Assembly: GCA_051651645.1 (NCBI GenBank) | Contig: JBOFSR010000032.1 | Location: forward strand, 1 to 18,845 | DNA: 18,845 nucleotides | Origin: JBOFSR01 sp051651645 | GTDB lineage: Bacteria > Spirochaetota > Spirochaetia > Treponematales > Treponemataceae | Direction: 5' to 3' | Shown: in pieces, positions 1 through 7,387 of the stretch | How positions within the stretch are numbered: the stretch's first letter is position 1 | How the letters are laid out: every line of letters starts with the position of its first letter | Made by a program: the position numbers and the translations under genes | Notes under the pieces: generated by a model | The model's input: the letters and a program-made list of their open reading frames with translations, nothing else | Database searches by the model: none | Told to the model about the DNA's origin: nothing

Positions 1-90
1 TTTCTTATCAAACCCTGTAAGAACACTTGAGTCATATTCATTGTCATCAAGAAGAGCTCCAAGCCCTTTTCCTAATCCTAGTTTAGCCAC
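1..90 (-). CDS. parB: ParB chromosome-partitioning protein, N-terminal fragment
   Basis: Only the first 30 codons are in the window; the gene runs off the left edge. It starts at GTG (90-88) and reads MAKLGLGKGLGALLDD..., the basic, glycine-rich N-terminal motif typical of ParB/Spo0J that stimulates the ParA ATPase. The start lies inside the end of parA: the last 8 bases of parA (GTGGCTAA on the minus strand) are shared, so translation is probably coupled. A GGAG lies about 10 nt before the GTG. By family knowledge ParB binds parS centromere sites, spreads on DNA and works with ParA in origin segregation. The DNA-binding part cannot be seen here. Confidence 0.88.
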   Translation of the reverse strand, partial: MAKLGLGKGLGALLDDNEYDSSVLTGFDKK

Positions 91-838
91 GTTCTAATAT
101 CTCCATTGCTAATTTTTGATAACTTATTGCACCTACACAATTTGCATCATAGCTACAAATTGGCAATCCGTGCGAAGGGGCTTCTGATAATCTGACATTT
201 CGCGGAATGATTGTTGCAAAAACCTTATCAGAAAAGTATGATTGCACTTGTTGAACGACCTCGTTTGCAAGTTTTGTTCGTGAATCATACATGGTAAAAA
301 AAATTCCACCAATGCGCAAACTATGATTAATGGAGTTTTGCACCTTTTTTACCGTTTGCAAGAGCAAAGAAATCCCTTCAAGGGCAAAGTACTCACATTG
401 CATTGGAATAAAAACTTCATTTGCCGCAGCAAGTCCATTTAGCGTTAAAATCCCCAAGGATGGCGGACAGTCAATTAAAATATAATCATACAAAGGAATG
501 ATCGGTGCAATTGCGTTTTTAAGAAATTGCTCACGATCTTTTTGATTGACAAGCTCGATTGCGGCTCCTGATAAATCAATGGAAGCTCCGATTGCATCAA
601 GATTTTCTACACACGTTGGGCGAATTACTTCACTGGGAGTAGCCATTTCTGACATCAACTCATAAATTGTTTGCTTGTTTTTTGATAAACCGACCCCTGA
701 AGTCATGTTGCCCTGTGAGTCAAAATCTACCAGTAGAGTTTTTTTGCCAGACTTAGCAAAATATGCTCCAATATTAACGACTGAAGTTGTTTTGCCTACG
801 CCGCCTTTTTGGTTGACAAATACGCATACCTTTCCCAT
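83..838 (-). CDS. parA: ParA/Soj chromosome-partitioning ATPase
   Basis: 251 aa, full length for chromosomal ParA. It has the deviant Walker A KGGVGKTT at residues 11-18 (signature lysine K11 plus K16), the A' motif LLVDFDSQGN, and a Walker B-like YILIDCPPSLG around residue 119. It lacks the N-terminal HTH extension of plasmid P1-type ParA. This P-loop ATPase forms ATP-dependent dimers on the nucleoid and, with ParB, segregates the replication origin. It lies 56 bp downstream of rnhB on the same strand and overlaps parB by 8 nt, so it is probably cotranscribed. TATACT-like hexamers lie in the 56-bp gap, but no convincing -35 was found. No strong Shine-Dalgarno precedes the ATG. The family assignment is very secure. 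Confidence 0.96.
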   Translation of the reverse strand: MGKVCVFVNQKGGVGKTTSVVNIGAYFAKSGKKTLLVDFDSQGNMTSGVGLSKNKQTIYELMSEMATPSEVIRPTCVENLDAIGASIDLSGAAIELVNQKDREQFLKNAIAPIIPLYDYILIDCPPSLGILTLNGLAAANEVFIPMQCEYFALEGISLLLQTVKKVQNSINHSLRIGGIFFTMYDSRTKLANEVVQQVQSYFSDKVFATIIPRNVRLSEAPSHGLPICSYDANCVGAISYQKLAMEILERG

Positions 839-894
839 ATTTGGAGTATAGCAAATAAAATAAAAAAAGTATATGTATTTAAATTAAAAACAAT

Positions 895-1461
895 TTATAA
901 ATAATTAAAGCTCAATCTCTGTATGGCGGACGTGCCAATTTTTTTGCAGATTTCACGATGGCGTTTTGTAGGATAGCCTTTGTGTTTTTCATACTCGTAC
1001 GCAGGAAAACACTCCGCAAGATTTGTCATTAGGCGATCACGAGTTGTTTTTGCTAAAATTGATGCTGCCATAACAGAAGGCTCTGTGCTATCAGCTTTTG
1101 GAATTGCCTTGCATTCGGTATAAATATTGGGGCAAAAAGTTCCATCAACAATTACACAATCAACAAGATAGTCGGTTTTTTGTGCTAATTTTTTTGTGCA
1201 TTCTTCAAAAGCAAATTTCATGGCGAGCAGTGACGCTTGTAAAATATTGATTTTATCAATATCTGAATGCCAAACCCAGCCGATTCCATATGAAAGCGAT
1301 TTTTCTTTTATCATGAGCTCAAAAGCAAGGCGTTTTTTCTCGCTCAATTTTTTTGAATCGTTTAGGATTTCAAAAGGGAAATCGCTTGGTAAAATGCATG
1401 CTCCTGCACAGACTGGCCCCGCAAGACAACCGCGCCCTGCCTCATCAATACCACAAATCAT
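895..1461 (-). CDS. rnhB: Ribonuclease HII
   Basis: 188 aa, at the short end for RNase HII and without a C-terminal extension. The opening CGIDEAGRGCLAGP is the family signature and holds the first two carboxylates, D6 and E7. D106 (VDGTF) and D124 (KADS) complete the four-carboxylate metal site. The conserved AASILAKTTRDR (132-143) and HKGYPTKRH blocks follow. KAD replaces the commoner bacterial KGD, a mild deviation. The enzyme cleaves RNA in RNA-DNA hybrids and removes ribonucleotides misincorporated in DNA. Its ATG overlaps the stop codon of the upstream gene (ATGA, 1461-1458), implying translational coupling; no strong Shine-Dalgarno is visible. It sits between an anchored protein of unknown role and parA in one run of minus-strand genes. 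Confidence 0.96.
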   Translation of the reverse strand: MICGIDEAGRGCLAGPVCAGACILPSDFPFEILNDSKKLSEKKRLAFELMIKEKSLSYGIGWVWHSDIDKINILQASLLAMKFAFEECTKKLAQKTDYLVDCVIVDGTFCPNIYTECKAIPKADSTEPSVMAASILAKTTRDRLMTNLAECFPAYEYEKHKGYPTKRHREICKKIGTSAIQRLSFNYL

Positions 1462-2597
1462 CGTTTTTTCTGCTCTGGTGAAATAAAGGCATAAATATCG
1501 TCATCTTTTGACAACGGAGCGAGCAATCCATAGGCAATGTAATACAATTTAGTCGGATCTAGAGGGAGTTTTACACTCGGTGTTGCAGAATCATAGTTCA
1601 AACTAGAAGAAAGCAAGTTACCCTCTGAAGAAAAGACTGCAACAAAAGAAGGGTATTTTTTAACCATACTTTCTGAATCGCTTAGTATAACCGAATATTG
1701 CTGCTCTTTTTTTGGAGAAAACGCAAATAATTTTGGATAGATATCAATATTGTTTAATTCAATCATGTGATTTTCAAAAAGTGGCTCAATATTCTTAAAA
1801 ATAGGAGAAATACAAGTTTCATCCTCTTCATCTTCTTGATCAGTCAAAGCAGGCTGCCAGTTTTCAAGATTAAGCAAAATATTTGATTGGAAAACGGTGC
1901 TTAGACTAAAAAGAGAGCCCGAGTTTGTAAAAAAAACATCGTCGTCCATATCAGTTTTTGATAAAAATTTGAAGGCGTACGTATTTCCGTCAAGTCCTTC
2001 AAAAACGTATTGCAAATCAAGACTTCCTGCTTTTCCTGCTGGCAATACGGGCGATGGCAGGGTATTTTTTATCGTTCCGTTTTCAATATCGAGAACAATT
2101 ACGCTAGGCCGTGCATCAATAAAAACAACCGCATCGTCAAAAACTTTTGGATTGGAAAGAATCGGCACATCTGAAACAAATTTCCAAGAAATGATTGAGG
2201 GAGCATTTTTGTTTTTCTTTTGAAACGAAATCTTAGATACATCGGAGGTACAAGTAAGCGTTTTTCTATCATCCATAAACTCAAACAATAAATCTTTATC
2301 AGAAACAGTGTCTTCAATATTTGTCAAGGTAATATTCTTGGGAGCCTCTTTTGTAAAGACTGGCGTACGATTTATAATGCTTGTCAAAGGTGGTGTGATT
2401 TCTGGGAGAACCTCGTCAGATGGTTTAATAAAAGATTTTTTTTCTAATCGTTTATAGGTTGCTGTGTCAATAAAACTATTAAACCTTGGAAAAAGCGAGT
2501 GCTGATATGCTAGAAAAGCAACGATTATGAGCTCTAAAATTAATCCAATAAAAACTACACAAGTGATTAAAAGAATTCGCTTTGGTTTCATAGACAT
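1458..2597 (-). CDS. Membrane-anchored extracytoplasmic protein of unknown function
   Basis: 379 aa; I do not recognise the family. After a short basic N-terminus (KPKR) there is one strong hydrophobic segment at about residues 8-31, then a long polar region, suggesting a signal anchor with an extracytoplasmic or periplasmic domain. There is no lipobox cysteine after the segment, so it is not an obvious lipoprotein. Stretches such as VVFIDARPSVIVLDIENGTI resemble beta-propeller blades, but I cannot count repeats. An acidic patch (DQEDEEDE) lies near residue 256. Two in-frame ATGs two codons apart compete for the start; the second (2591, MKPKR) has the better-spaced GGAT. It overlaps rnhB by 4 nt and probably heads the rnhB-parA-parB operon. 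Confidence 0.72.
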   Translation of the reverse strand: MSMKPKRILLITCVVFIGLILELIIVAFLAYQHSLFPRFNSFIDTATYKRLEKKSFIKPSDEVLPEITPPLTSIINRTPVFTKEAPKNITLTNIEDTVSDKDLLFEFMDDRKTLTCTSDVSKISFQKKNKNAPSIISWKFVSDVPILSNPKVFDDAVVFIDARPSVIVLDIENGTIKNTLPSPVLPAGKAGSLDLQYVFEGLDGNTYAFKFLSKTDMDDDVFFTNSGSLFSLSTVFQSNILLNLENWQPALTDQEDEEDETCISPIFKNIEPLFENHMIELNNIDIYPKLFAFSPKKEQQYSVILSDSESMVKKYPSFVAVFSSEGNLLSSSLNYDSATPSVKLPLDPTKLYYIAYGLLAPLSKDDDIYAFISPEQKKR

Positions 2598-2788
2598 CCA
2601 TTTTAAATTGTACTAAGCGTAAATACTGAGTAAGCCTTTTGCAATACAAAATTGTACCGCACATGAAAGAAGAACTTATAGCATACCATAAAAAAAAAAG
2701 AGAGGCAACCGCGAGCAAATCGAGCTAATAAAATTGATTTTTTTTATTTTCACTAAGAGTGATTTTCTATGGCAGAGCCAAGCAACTC
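2598..2788. other. Intergenic spacer between two minus-strand genes
   Basis: This 191-bp A/T-rich spacer separates the methyltransferase gene from the operon led by the anchored protein. On the minus strand TACAAT occurs twice (near 2614-2609 and further upstream), so a promoter for the downstream operon is likely here, but neither has a convincing -35. A short dyad TCACT-N3-AGTGA lies at about 2752-2764 with no U-tract on the minus-strand side. No coding potential that I trust was found. Confidence 0.4.
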
Positions 2789-4171
2789 CTACACAAAAAT
2801 CATTTTTGCTTTGCTTTTTTTGTCAACAGGTAGTTTTTCAAAACTAAAATTTTTTGGTAAGTCAATCTCAAGCAAGTCCCCAAAAGAATATTTTTGGATC
2901 GAACCAATAAGCAAGACAAGCCCAAAACTAGAACAAGCGTATCGCCCAAGTTTATTTTCAGGTAAATAGATTATATCCGAAGTAATACGAGTAAGCAAAG
3001 CACTCTCTTTTGTAGGCTGTGCTGGTACAGAAAAATTGCTGGTAAAAATAAATGAGATTGACGCTCTGTCTTTTGGAAGGCCGCATTTTTTAGAAAAAGC
3101 CTCAAGCTTTTTGGGAACAACATTTTCTGAGTGCAAAACAAAATGGCACCACTTTTCTGTCTTTTTACCCGCCATACAACACGTTTTTTGATGCGGACAA
3201 GGCGAATGCACAGCAAAATTATTTTTCAAAAATACATTTCTCAAGTGGCTAATAAAACGCCCACCAAGAGGAATTCCAGGTTCGGCAATGAAAAAAGCTG
3301 TTTTTTCATTTGTATACTGTCTCATTTTATTGAAGTGATCCTCAACAAAATGCTCAATGTCGTTTTGACACGTCCACAACATTTCGTTGAACATGTTAGA
3401 AGATGTAACAAAATCAATTTTTTTACGAATTTCCTCGCCAAAAGTTCCCTTAATCGTTATAACCTTCCATTCCCCATCGGTATCTTTTTTTGTTTTTGCA
3501 ACAATGCTTGTAAAAATATCCTTCCCAACAGCAAGGCTCGAAGCAGAAATATCCATACAATAAAAAGTAAGATTTTTTTTCCGCAATTCAGGACGAGCAA
3601 GCCAAAGTGCAATCGGTAAGGTGAGTGTTCCGCTTCCAATATCTAAAACGCTTGAACCATCCTGCAAAAATGCAAATGCAGCGGGAGAAAATCCTGCAAA
3701 AATGCTAAACAATCGTAGTAAATTCCACCACATAAAATAATGCGTATAGGCAGATAAATGAGACTTGTTATTCATATAGGTTACCAAACGTTCGTTTCTT
3801 TCATCGGTTAAAAGATGAGATAGTCTTTTGACATTTTGCGGAAGAAAAGAAAGTTGCTTTGAAGAAAGCGGATACAAATCGTGAAGAATTTTATCAAAGT
3901 TTTCAAGGATTGTATTTTCATTATGGTAGTTTTTTTTATCAAAAGTGAAAAACAAGGCAAGTGATTTTTTTACCGAGGCATGAGAAATCACTTTTTTAGG
4001 AGAATATACTTTTTTTATAGTTTCTTGTGCCTTTGAAAACTCAGGCTTTTCCTGTTTTTCTTTTTTTTGCCGTGGAGGCTTTTTTTCCTGCACAAAATTG
4101 ATATAGAAAGGTTGATAGTCTTGTGTTTTTTTCAAAATAACTCTCTGTGATTTATTGATAATTTTCGGCAC
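2789..4171 (-). CDS. Rsm22/METTL17-like small-subunit rRNA methyltransferase family protein
   Basis: 460 aa. Residues 30-75 form a lysine-rich, low-complexity N-terminal stretch. A Rossmann SAM-binding fold follows: motif I VLDIGSGTLTLP at 175-186 and an acidic strand end at YCMDIS (204-209). AEPGIPLGGRFI (296-307) is a characteristic Rsm22 block. Next comes CPHQKTCCM...WCHF with C325, C331, C332 and C342; C413 may be a fourth distant ligand. METTL17, the mitochondrial homologue, uses four such cysteines to bind a 4Fe-4S cluster. The family associates with small ribosomal subunits; catalysis is not proven for all members. The start is GTG (4171): an in-frame TAA lies just upstream and the next Met is residue 133. 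It has its own promoter within a dyad. Confidence 0.8.
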   Translation of the reverse strand: MPKIINKSQRVILKKTQDYQPFYINFVQEKKPPRQKKEKQEKPEFSKAQETIKKVYSPKKVISHASVKKSLALFFTFDKKNYHNENTILENFDKILHDLYPLSSKQLSFLPQNVKRLSHLLTDERNERLVTYMNNKSHLSAYTHYFMWWNLLRLFSIFAGFSPAAFAFLQDGSSVLDIGSGTLTLPIALWLARPELRKKNLTFYCMDISASSLAVGKDIFTSIVAKTKKDTDGEWKVITIKGTFGEEIRKKIDFVTSSNMFNEMLWTCQNDIEHFVEDHFNKMRQYTNEKTAFFIAEPGIPLGGRFISHLRNVFLKNNFAVHSPCPHQKTCCMAGKKTEKWCHFVLHSENVVPKKLEAFSKKCGLPKDRASISFIFTSNFSVPAQPTKESALLTRITSDIIYLPENKLGRYACSSFGLVLLIGSIQKYSFGDLLEIDLPKNFSFEKLPVDKKSKAKMIFV

Positions 4172-4214
4172 TATACTACTTTACTTAAAACAGCACCTTT
4201 TAAGTAAAGTATAG
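4171..4214. promoter_or_regulatory. Long inverted repeat over the -10 box and leader: operator or leader hairpin
   Basis: Perfect 13-bp arms ACTTTACTTAAAA (4178-4190) and TTTTAAGTAAAGT (4198-4210) flank a 7-nt centre. A further 4 bp (CTAT/ATAG) pair beyond a 3-nt bulge. The right arm covers the predicted -10 box and the start site falls inside the dyad. The transcript therefore could not form the full hairpin, which favours a DNA operator for a repressor. If transcription starts further upstream, it would instead be a 5'-leader hairpin with GGTG in its loop. No T-run follows on either strand, so it does not look like a terminator. Confidence 0.6.
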
Positions 4215-4236
4215 ATTCTTTACATTTAGATTGCAA
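4208..4236 (-). promoter_or_regulatory. Sigma-70-type promoter of the Rsm22-like gene
   Basis: On the minus strand the -35 is TTGCAA (4236-4231), the spacer exactly 17 bp and the -10 TATACT (4213-4208). Transcription should start near 4201, giving a leader of about 30 nt to the GTG at 4171. An AAAAGGTG near the 5' end of that leader is the only Shine-Dalgarno-like sequence and is unusually far from the start codon. Confidence 0.68.
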
Positions 4237-4360
4237 TCCCCTTATTTGTTAAATCCATGCTCACCTTTTCAACTCTATAAATGTAAATACTGTCAATCCT
4301 ACACAATAAAATAAAAGACAGAGGCTTATCTTGCCAAAATAAATATTCTGTTTTACGAAT

Positions 4361-4380
4361 TCTGTCTATTAATTGACAGA
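4361..4380. promoter_or_regulatory. 20-bp dyad upstream of the restriction operon
   Basis: TCTGTC-N8-GACAGA is symmetric at 18 of 20 positions. Further copies of the same half-site lie nearby: GACAGA at 4317-4322 and CTGTCAAT at 4290-4297. This is the divergent region between the minus-strand methyltransferase gene and the plus-strand hsdR. A regulator-binding role is inference from position and symmetry only. Confidence 0.4.
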
Positions 4381-4472
4381 TTGTAATTGATTATTGAAAT
4401 CCTATCATTTTCTTCATTGAGAGTTGCGACTATAAAACTAAAAATACTCCTCTATTATTTTCTGTAAAAATG

Positions 4473-4481
4473 TGGTATACT
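4473..4481 (+). promoter_or_regulatory. Extended -10 promoter of hsdR
   Basis: TGGTATACT combines the TGn extension with a near-consensus TATACT (4476-4481). The -35 position (about 4453-4458) is poor, as is common for extended -10 promoters. Transcription would start near 4488. That rules out the ATG at 4470 as the start and leaves GGAG (4499-4502) and ATG (4512) in a leader of about 24 nt. Confidence 0.58.
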
Positions 4482-4511
4482 GCGAGCAACAAATCATTGG
4501 AGCGTTGTTTG

Positions 4512-7385
4512 ATGAGTGGGCTAAAACCTGAGGAAGTTGCACGGATAAAAATTGATGAGATGCTCAAACTAAAAGGCTGGGATGTTGTTTCTCGTCAAGA
4601 TTACTCTGATCGATACAATGCGTGTGCGGTAACTGAAAGTCTTTTAAATGGCAACCTTGAAGCCGACTACCTTTTGTATGTGGGAGGCAAGGCAATTGCG
4701 GTTTTAGAAGCAAAACGCTCAGAAAACAAACTTTCTGCCGATGTAGCGGCACAAGCGACAAACTACACGCAGCAAGTTCCCGATTGGTGTCTTGCATGGG
4801 AAAATCCCCTGCCCTTCATTTTTCTTTCTAATGGCGAAACCCTCCTTTTTAAAGATCAGCGTATCACAAATGATGACACAACAGAAACAAAGGATTCCCT
4901 TGAGCCAGAATTTAGCGTTCTGAAAGCAATGTTCACGCCCAAAGAGCTTGCAGAGCGAGCCAACATAAAACAGCCCTATGCAAAACTCCCTGCTGTTCCC
5001 TCCGTTAAAGAAGGCGGACTACGTCAATGCCAGTATGATGCCATCAGTAATTTAGAGCTTTCTTTTAAACATCAAAAAAATAAAGCCCTCATCATCTTAG
5101 CCACGGGAGCGGGCAAAACTTTTACCGCCTGTACCGCCGCATATCGGCTTTTAACGTATACCCATGTTCGCCGAATTCTTTTTTTAGTTGATCGCAACAA
5201 CCTTGGCAAACAAGCAGAGGGGGAATTTACCAGCTATCGGCTTACCGAAACAAAGGACGCATTTAGCAATATTTATACCGTTCAGCGGCTTTCTGGACTA
5301 AAAACAATCGAAAAATCAAACGTTGTTATCTCAACCATTCAGCGACTATTTGCCGCCATTACAGGTCAGCAATTAACCGAAGAAAACGACGATGACGAAA
5401 GCGACTTTAACGACTCGATATATACCTTTGAGCAAGAAAAGGCAGAAATAGAGCTGGGCAACAATCTGCTTTTATCGCCTGATTATTTTGATGTCATTAT
5501 TGTTGATGAATGCCACCGCTCCATTTACGGCAGGTGGAAAAAAGTCCTCACCTATTTTAGCAAGGCTACCATTATTGGGCTTACTGCCACCCCAACCGCC
5601 GAAGCCTATGCCTTTTTTAACAAAAATACCGTAGTAAATTACACGTATGAGGACTCCGTAAAAGACGGAGTAAATGTCTCTCCGCGTATTTTTAGAATCA
5701 AAACACGCGAAACCGAACAAGGCGGACACATTGCCCAAGACTCCACCGTTTATAAACTTAACAAGCGAACAGGCACTAAAGAAGTAGTTACGCAGGAAGA
5801 AGAGACGGCGTACACCAACACCGATTTAGATCGCTCCATTGTAAACCCCACGCAAATACGCCAGATTGTCGAAACCTACAAGCAGTCGATATACAGCACC
5901 TTGTATCCTGATCGCTACACCGATTTTAACTGCATTCCCAAAACGCTTTTTTTTGCAAAATCGGATAGTCATGCCACAAACATTGTAGAAATTATCAAAG
6001 ACGTTTTTAAAAGCGAGTTTCCGAACAATCAATTACCCGAAAATTATGTACAAAAAATCACTTACAACGCAGGAAATTCCAACGAGCTGATTCGCCAATT
6101 TAGAAACAACAAAGAATTTAGAATTGCCGTTACCGTAACCCTCGTTGCCACTGGAACCGATGTTCGTCCCCTAGAAGTGCTGGTATTTATGAGAGATATT
6201 CACTCAAGCATTTTATACACGCAAATGAAAGGCCGCGGTTGCCGCAAAATAAGCGATGACAATTTGCAAGAAATCACGCCAAATGCACAAAGCAAAGACT
6301 GCTTTTACCTTGTTGACGCCGTTGGGGTAACCGAGCATGAAAAAACCATTCCAGAAATTAACACTAATGACGACAAAGAACTAGCAGAGCCCATTCCATC
6401 GCTAGAAAAATTATTTGAAAAACTTGCCCACGGCGAAGTGCATGACAAAAATCTCACCTTGCTTTCTAATTACTTGGCAAAAATTCAGAACAAGGGCGAG
6501 CCAAAAGATTTGCAAGAACTGGCGCTCCTTATTGGCACAAGCCTTGAGGAATTTTTAAGCCAGCTGATTCATGCACTGCAAAGCTGTCAAGAAGCGTCTT
6601 TATTTGCAGACGACGATTTTAGCGAACGCTCGGTAAATCGCCTGCCTGAATATACAGACATAAATCACCCAAACACCGAACGAAAAGTACTTATTTCAAA
6701 CGTTATTACAAAAACAAAGGCACGCCAAAAAATCCTTGAAATAAACGCAGGCTTTATTCGCATTTTAATGCCAGGAAGCGACGAGGTTTTATACACAGGC
6801 TTTAGCAAAGAAGAAGCACAAAACTCTATAAGCGCCTTTGAATCATACATTAACACGCACAAAGATGAAATTGAAGCTTTGCGAATTGTGTATAATAGCG
6901 AAGACTGCGCAATCAGCTATGAAATGCTCCAAGATTTACAAAAAAAACTAATGACACACAATCATCTTTTTAAGGCACAATATTTATGGCAAAATTACAA
7001 AGTCCTCAAAGCCGATAACACCGTCATTCCCCTTGAATCAAAAAGCCAAGTAGAGGCAATCACCAACCTCATTCAGCTAGCACGCTTTGCTTATGGCAAA
7101 ATTGATCTTTTGCAACCCATGAGCAAACTCACAGGCAAACGCTTTGGATTGTATGTAGGGCAAAATCGGGGAAACATAAAAAACTCATTCACCAAAGAAC
7201 AAATTGACGTTTTACGACAAATTGCTGACTACATTGCACAAAACGGCTGCGTAACCAAGCAAAAACTCGCACAAACAAAGGGCACCAGCTTTCTTTCGCA
7301 AATAATTTCACTGTTTGGCAAAGATAACATTGATGAACAGCTCGACTACTATTCAAAATTCTTGTTAAACATAAAGGTATCGTAA
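4512..7385 (+). CDS. hsdR: Type I restriction endonuclease subunit R (EcoEI/EcoAI-like)
   Basis: 957 aa from the ATG at 4512, chosen because GGAG lies 9 nt upstream; the longer ORF start at 4470 overlaps the promoter. N-terminal HSDR_N nuclease: D52 (EADYLL), then E66-x-K68 (LEAKR). SF2 motor: Walker A LATGAGKT (197-203 core), DECH (332-335), GLTATP (357-361), then the C-terminal RecA lobe with ATGTDVRP and MKGRGCRK. A long C-terminal region typical of EcoEI-type R proteins contacts the methylase. The subunit translocates DNA with ATP and cleaves unmethylated DNA far from the recognition site. All key motifs are intact, so it should be active. hsdM begins 2 nt after its stop codon. Base composition is richer in GC than the flanking cassette. 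Confidence 0.96.
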   Translation: MSGLKPEEVARIKIDEMLKLKGWDVVSRQDYSDRYNACAVTESLLNGNLEADYLLYVGGKAIAVLEAKRSENKLSADVAAQATNYTQQVPDWCLAWENPLPFIFLSNGETLLFKDQRITNDDTTETKDSLEPEFSVLKAMFTPKELAERANIKQPYAKLPAVPSVKEGGLRQCQYDAISNLELSFKHQKNKALIILATGAGKTFTACTAAYRLLTYTHVRRILFLVDRNNLGKQAEGEFTSYRLTETKDAFSNIYTVQRLSGLKTIEKSNVVISTIQRLFAAITGQQLTEENDDDESDFNDSIYTFEQEKAEIELGNNLLLSPDYFDVIIVDECHRSIYGRWKKVLTYFSKATIIGLTATPTAEAYAFFNKNTVVNYTYEDSVKDGVNVSPRIFRIKTRETEQGGHIAQDSTVYKLNKRTGTKEVVTQEEETAYTNTDLDRSIVNPTQIRQIVETYKQSIYSTLYPDRYTDFNCIPKTLFFAKSDSHATNIVEIIKDVFKSEFPNNQLPENYVQKITYNAGNSNELIRQFRNNKEFRIAVTVTLVATGTDVRPLEVLVFMRDIHSSILYTQMKGRGCRKISDDNLQEITPNAQSKDCFYLVDAVGVTEHEKTIPEINTNDDKELAEPIPSLEKLFEKLAHGEVHDKNLTLLSNYLAKIQNKGEPKDLQELALLIGTSLEEFLSQLIHALQSCQEASLFADDDFSERSVNRLPEYTDINHPNTERKVLISNVITKTKARQKILEINAGFIRILMPGSDEVLYTGFSKEEAQNSISAFESYINTHKDEIEALRIVYNSEDCAISYEMLQDLQKKLMTHNHLFKAQYLWQNYKVLKADNTVIPLESKSQVEAITNLIQLARFAYGKIDLLQPMSKLTGKRFGLYVGQNRGNIKNSFTKEQIDVLRQIADYIAQNGCVTKQKLAQTKGTSFLSQIISLFGKDNIDEQLDYYSKFLLNIKVS

Positions 7386-7387
7386 CT

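Noticed and set aside
2020..2050. Short repeat-like stretch encoding LPAGKAG in the anchored protein
   Set aside because: It recalls palindromic repeats that encode PAGKAG in other genomes, but here the palindrome is poor and there is a single copy in the window.
2479..2718. 79-aa minus-strand ORF ahead of the anchored protein
   Set aside because: It overlaps that gene in another frame, lacks a Shine-Dalgarno and resembles no family; treated as a shadow.
4172..4177. TATACT on the plus strand as an hsdR promoter
   Set aside because: No -35 at a proper distance, and it is almost 340 bp from the start; the extended -10 at 4473-4481 is far better.
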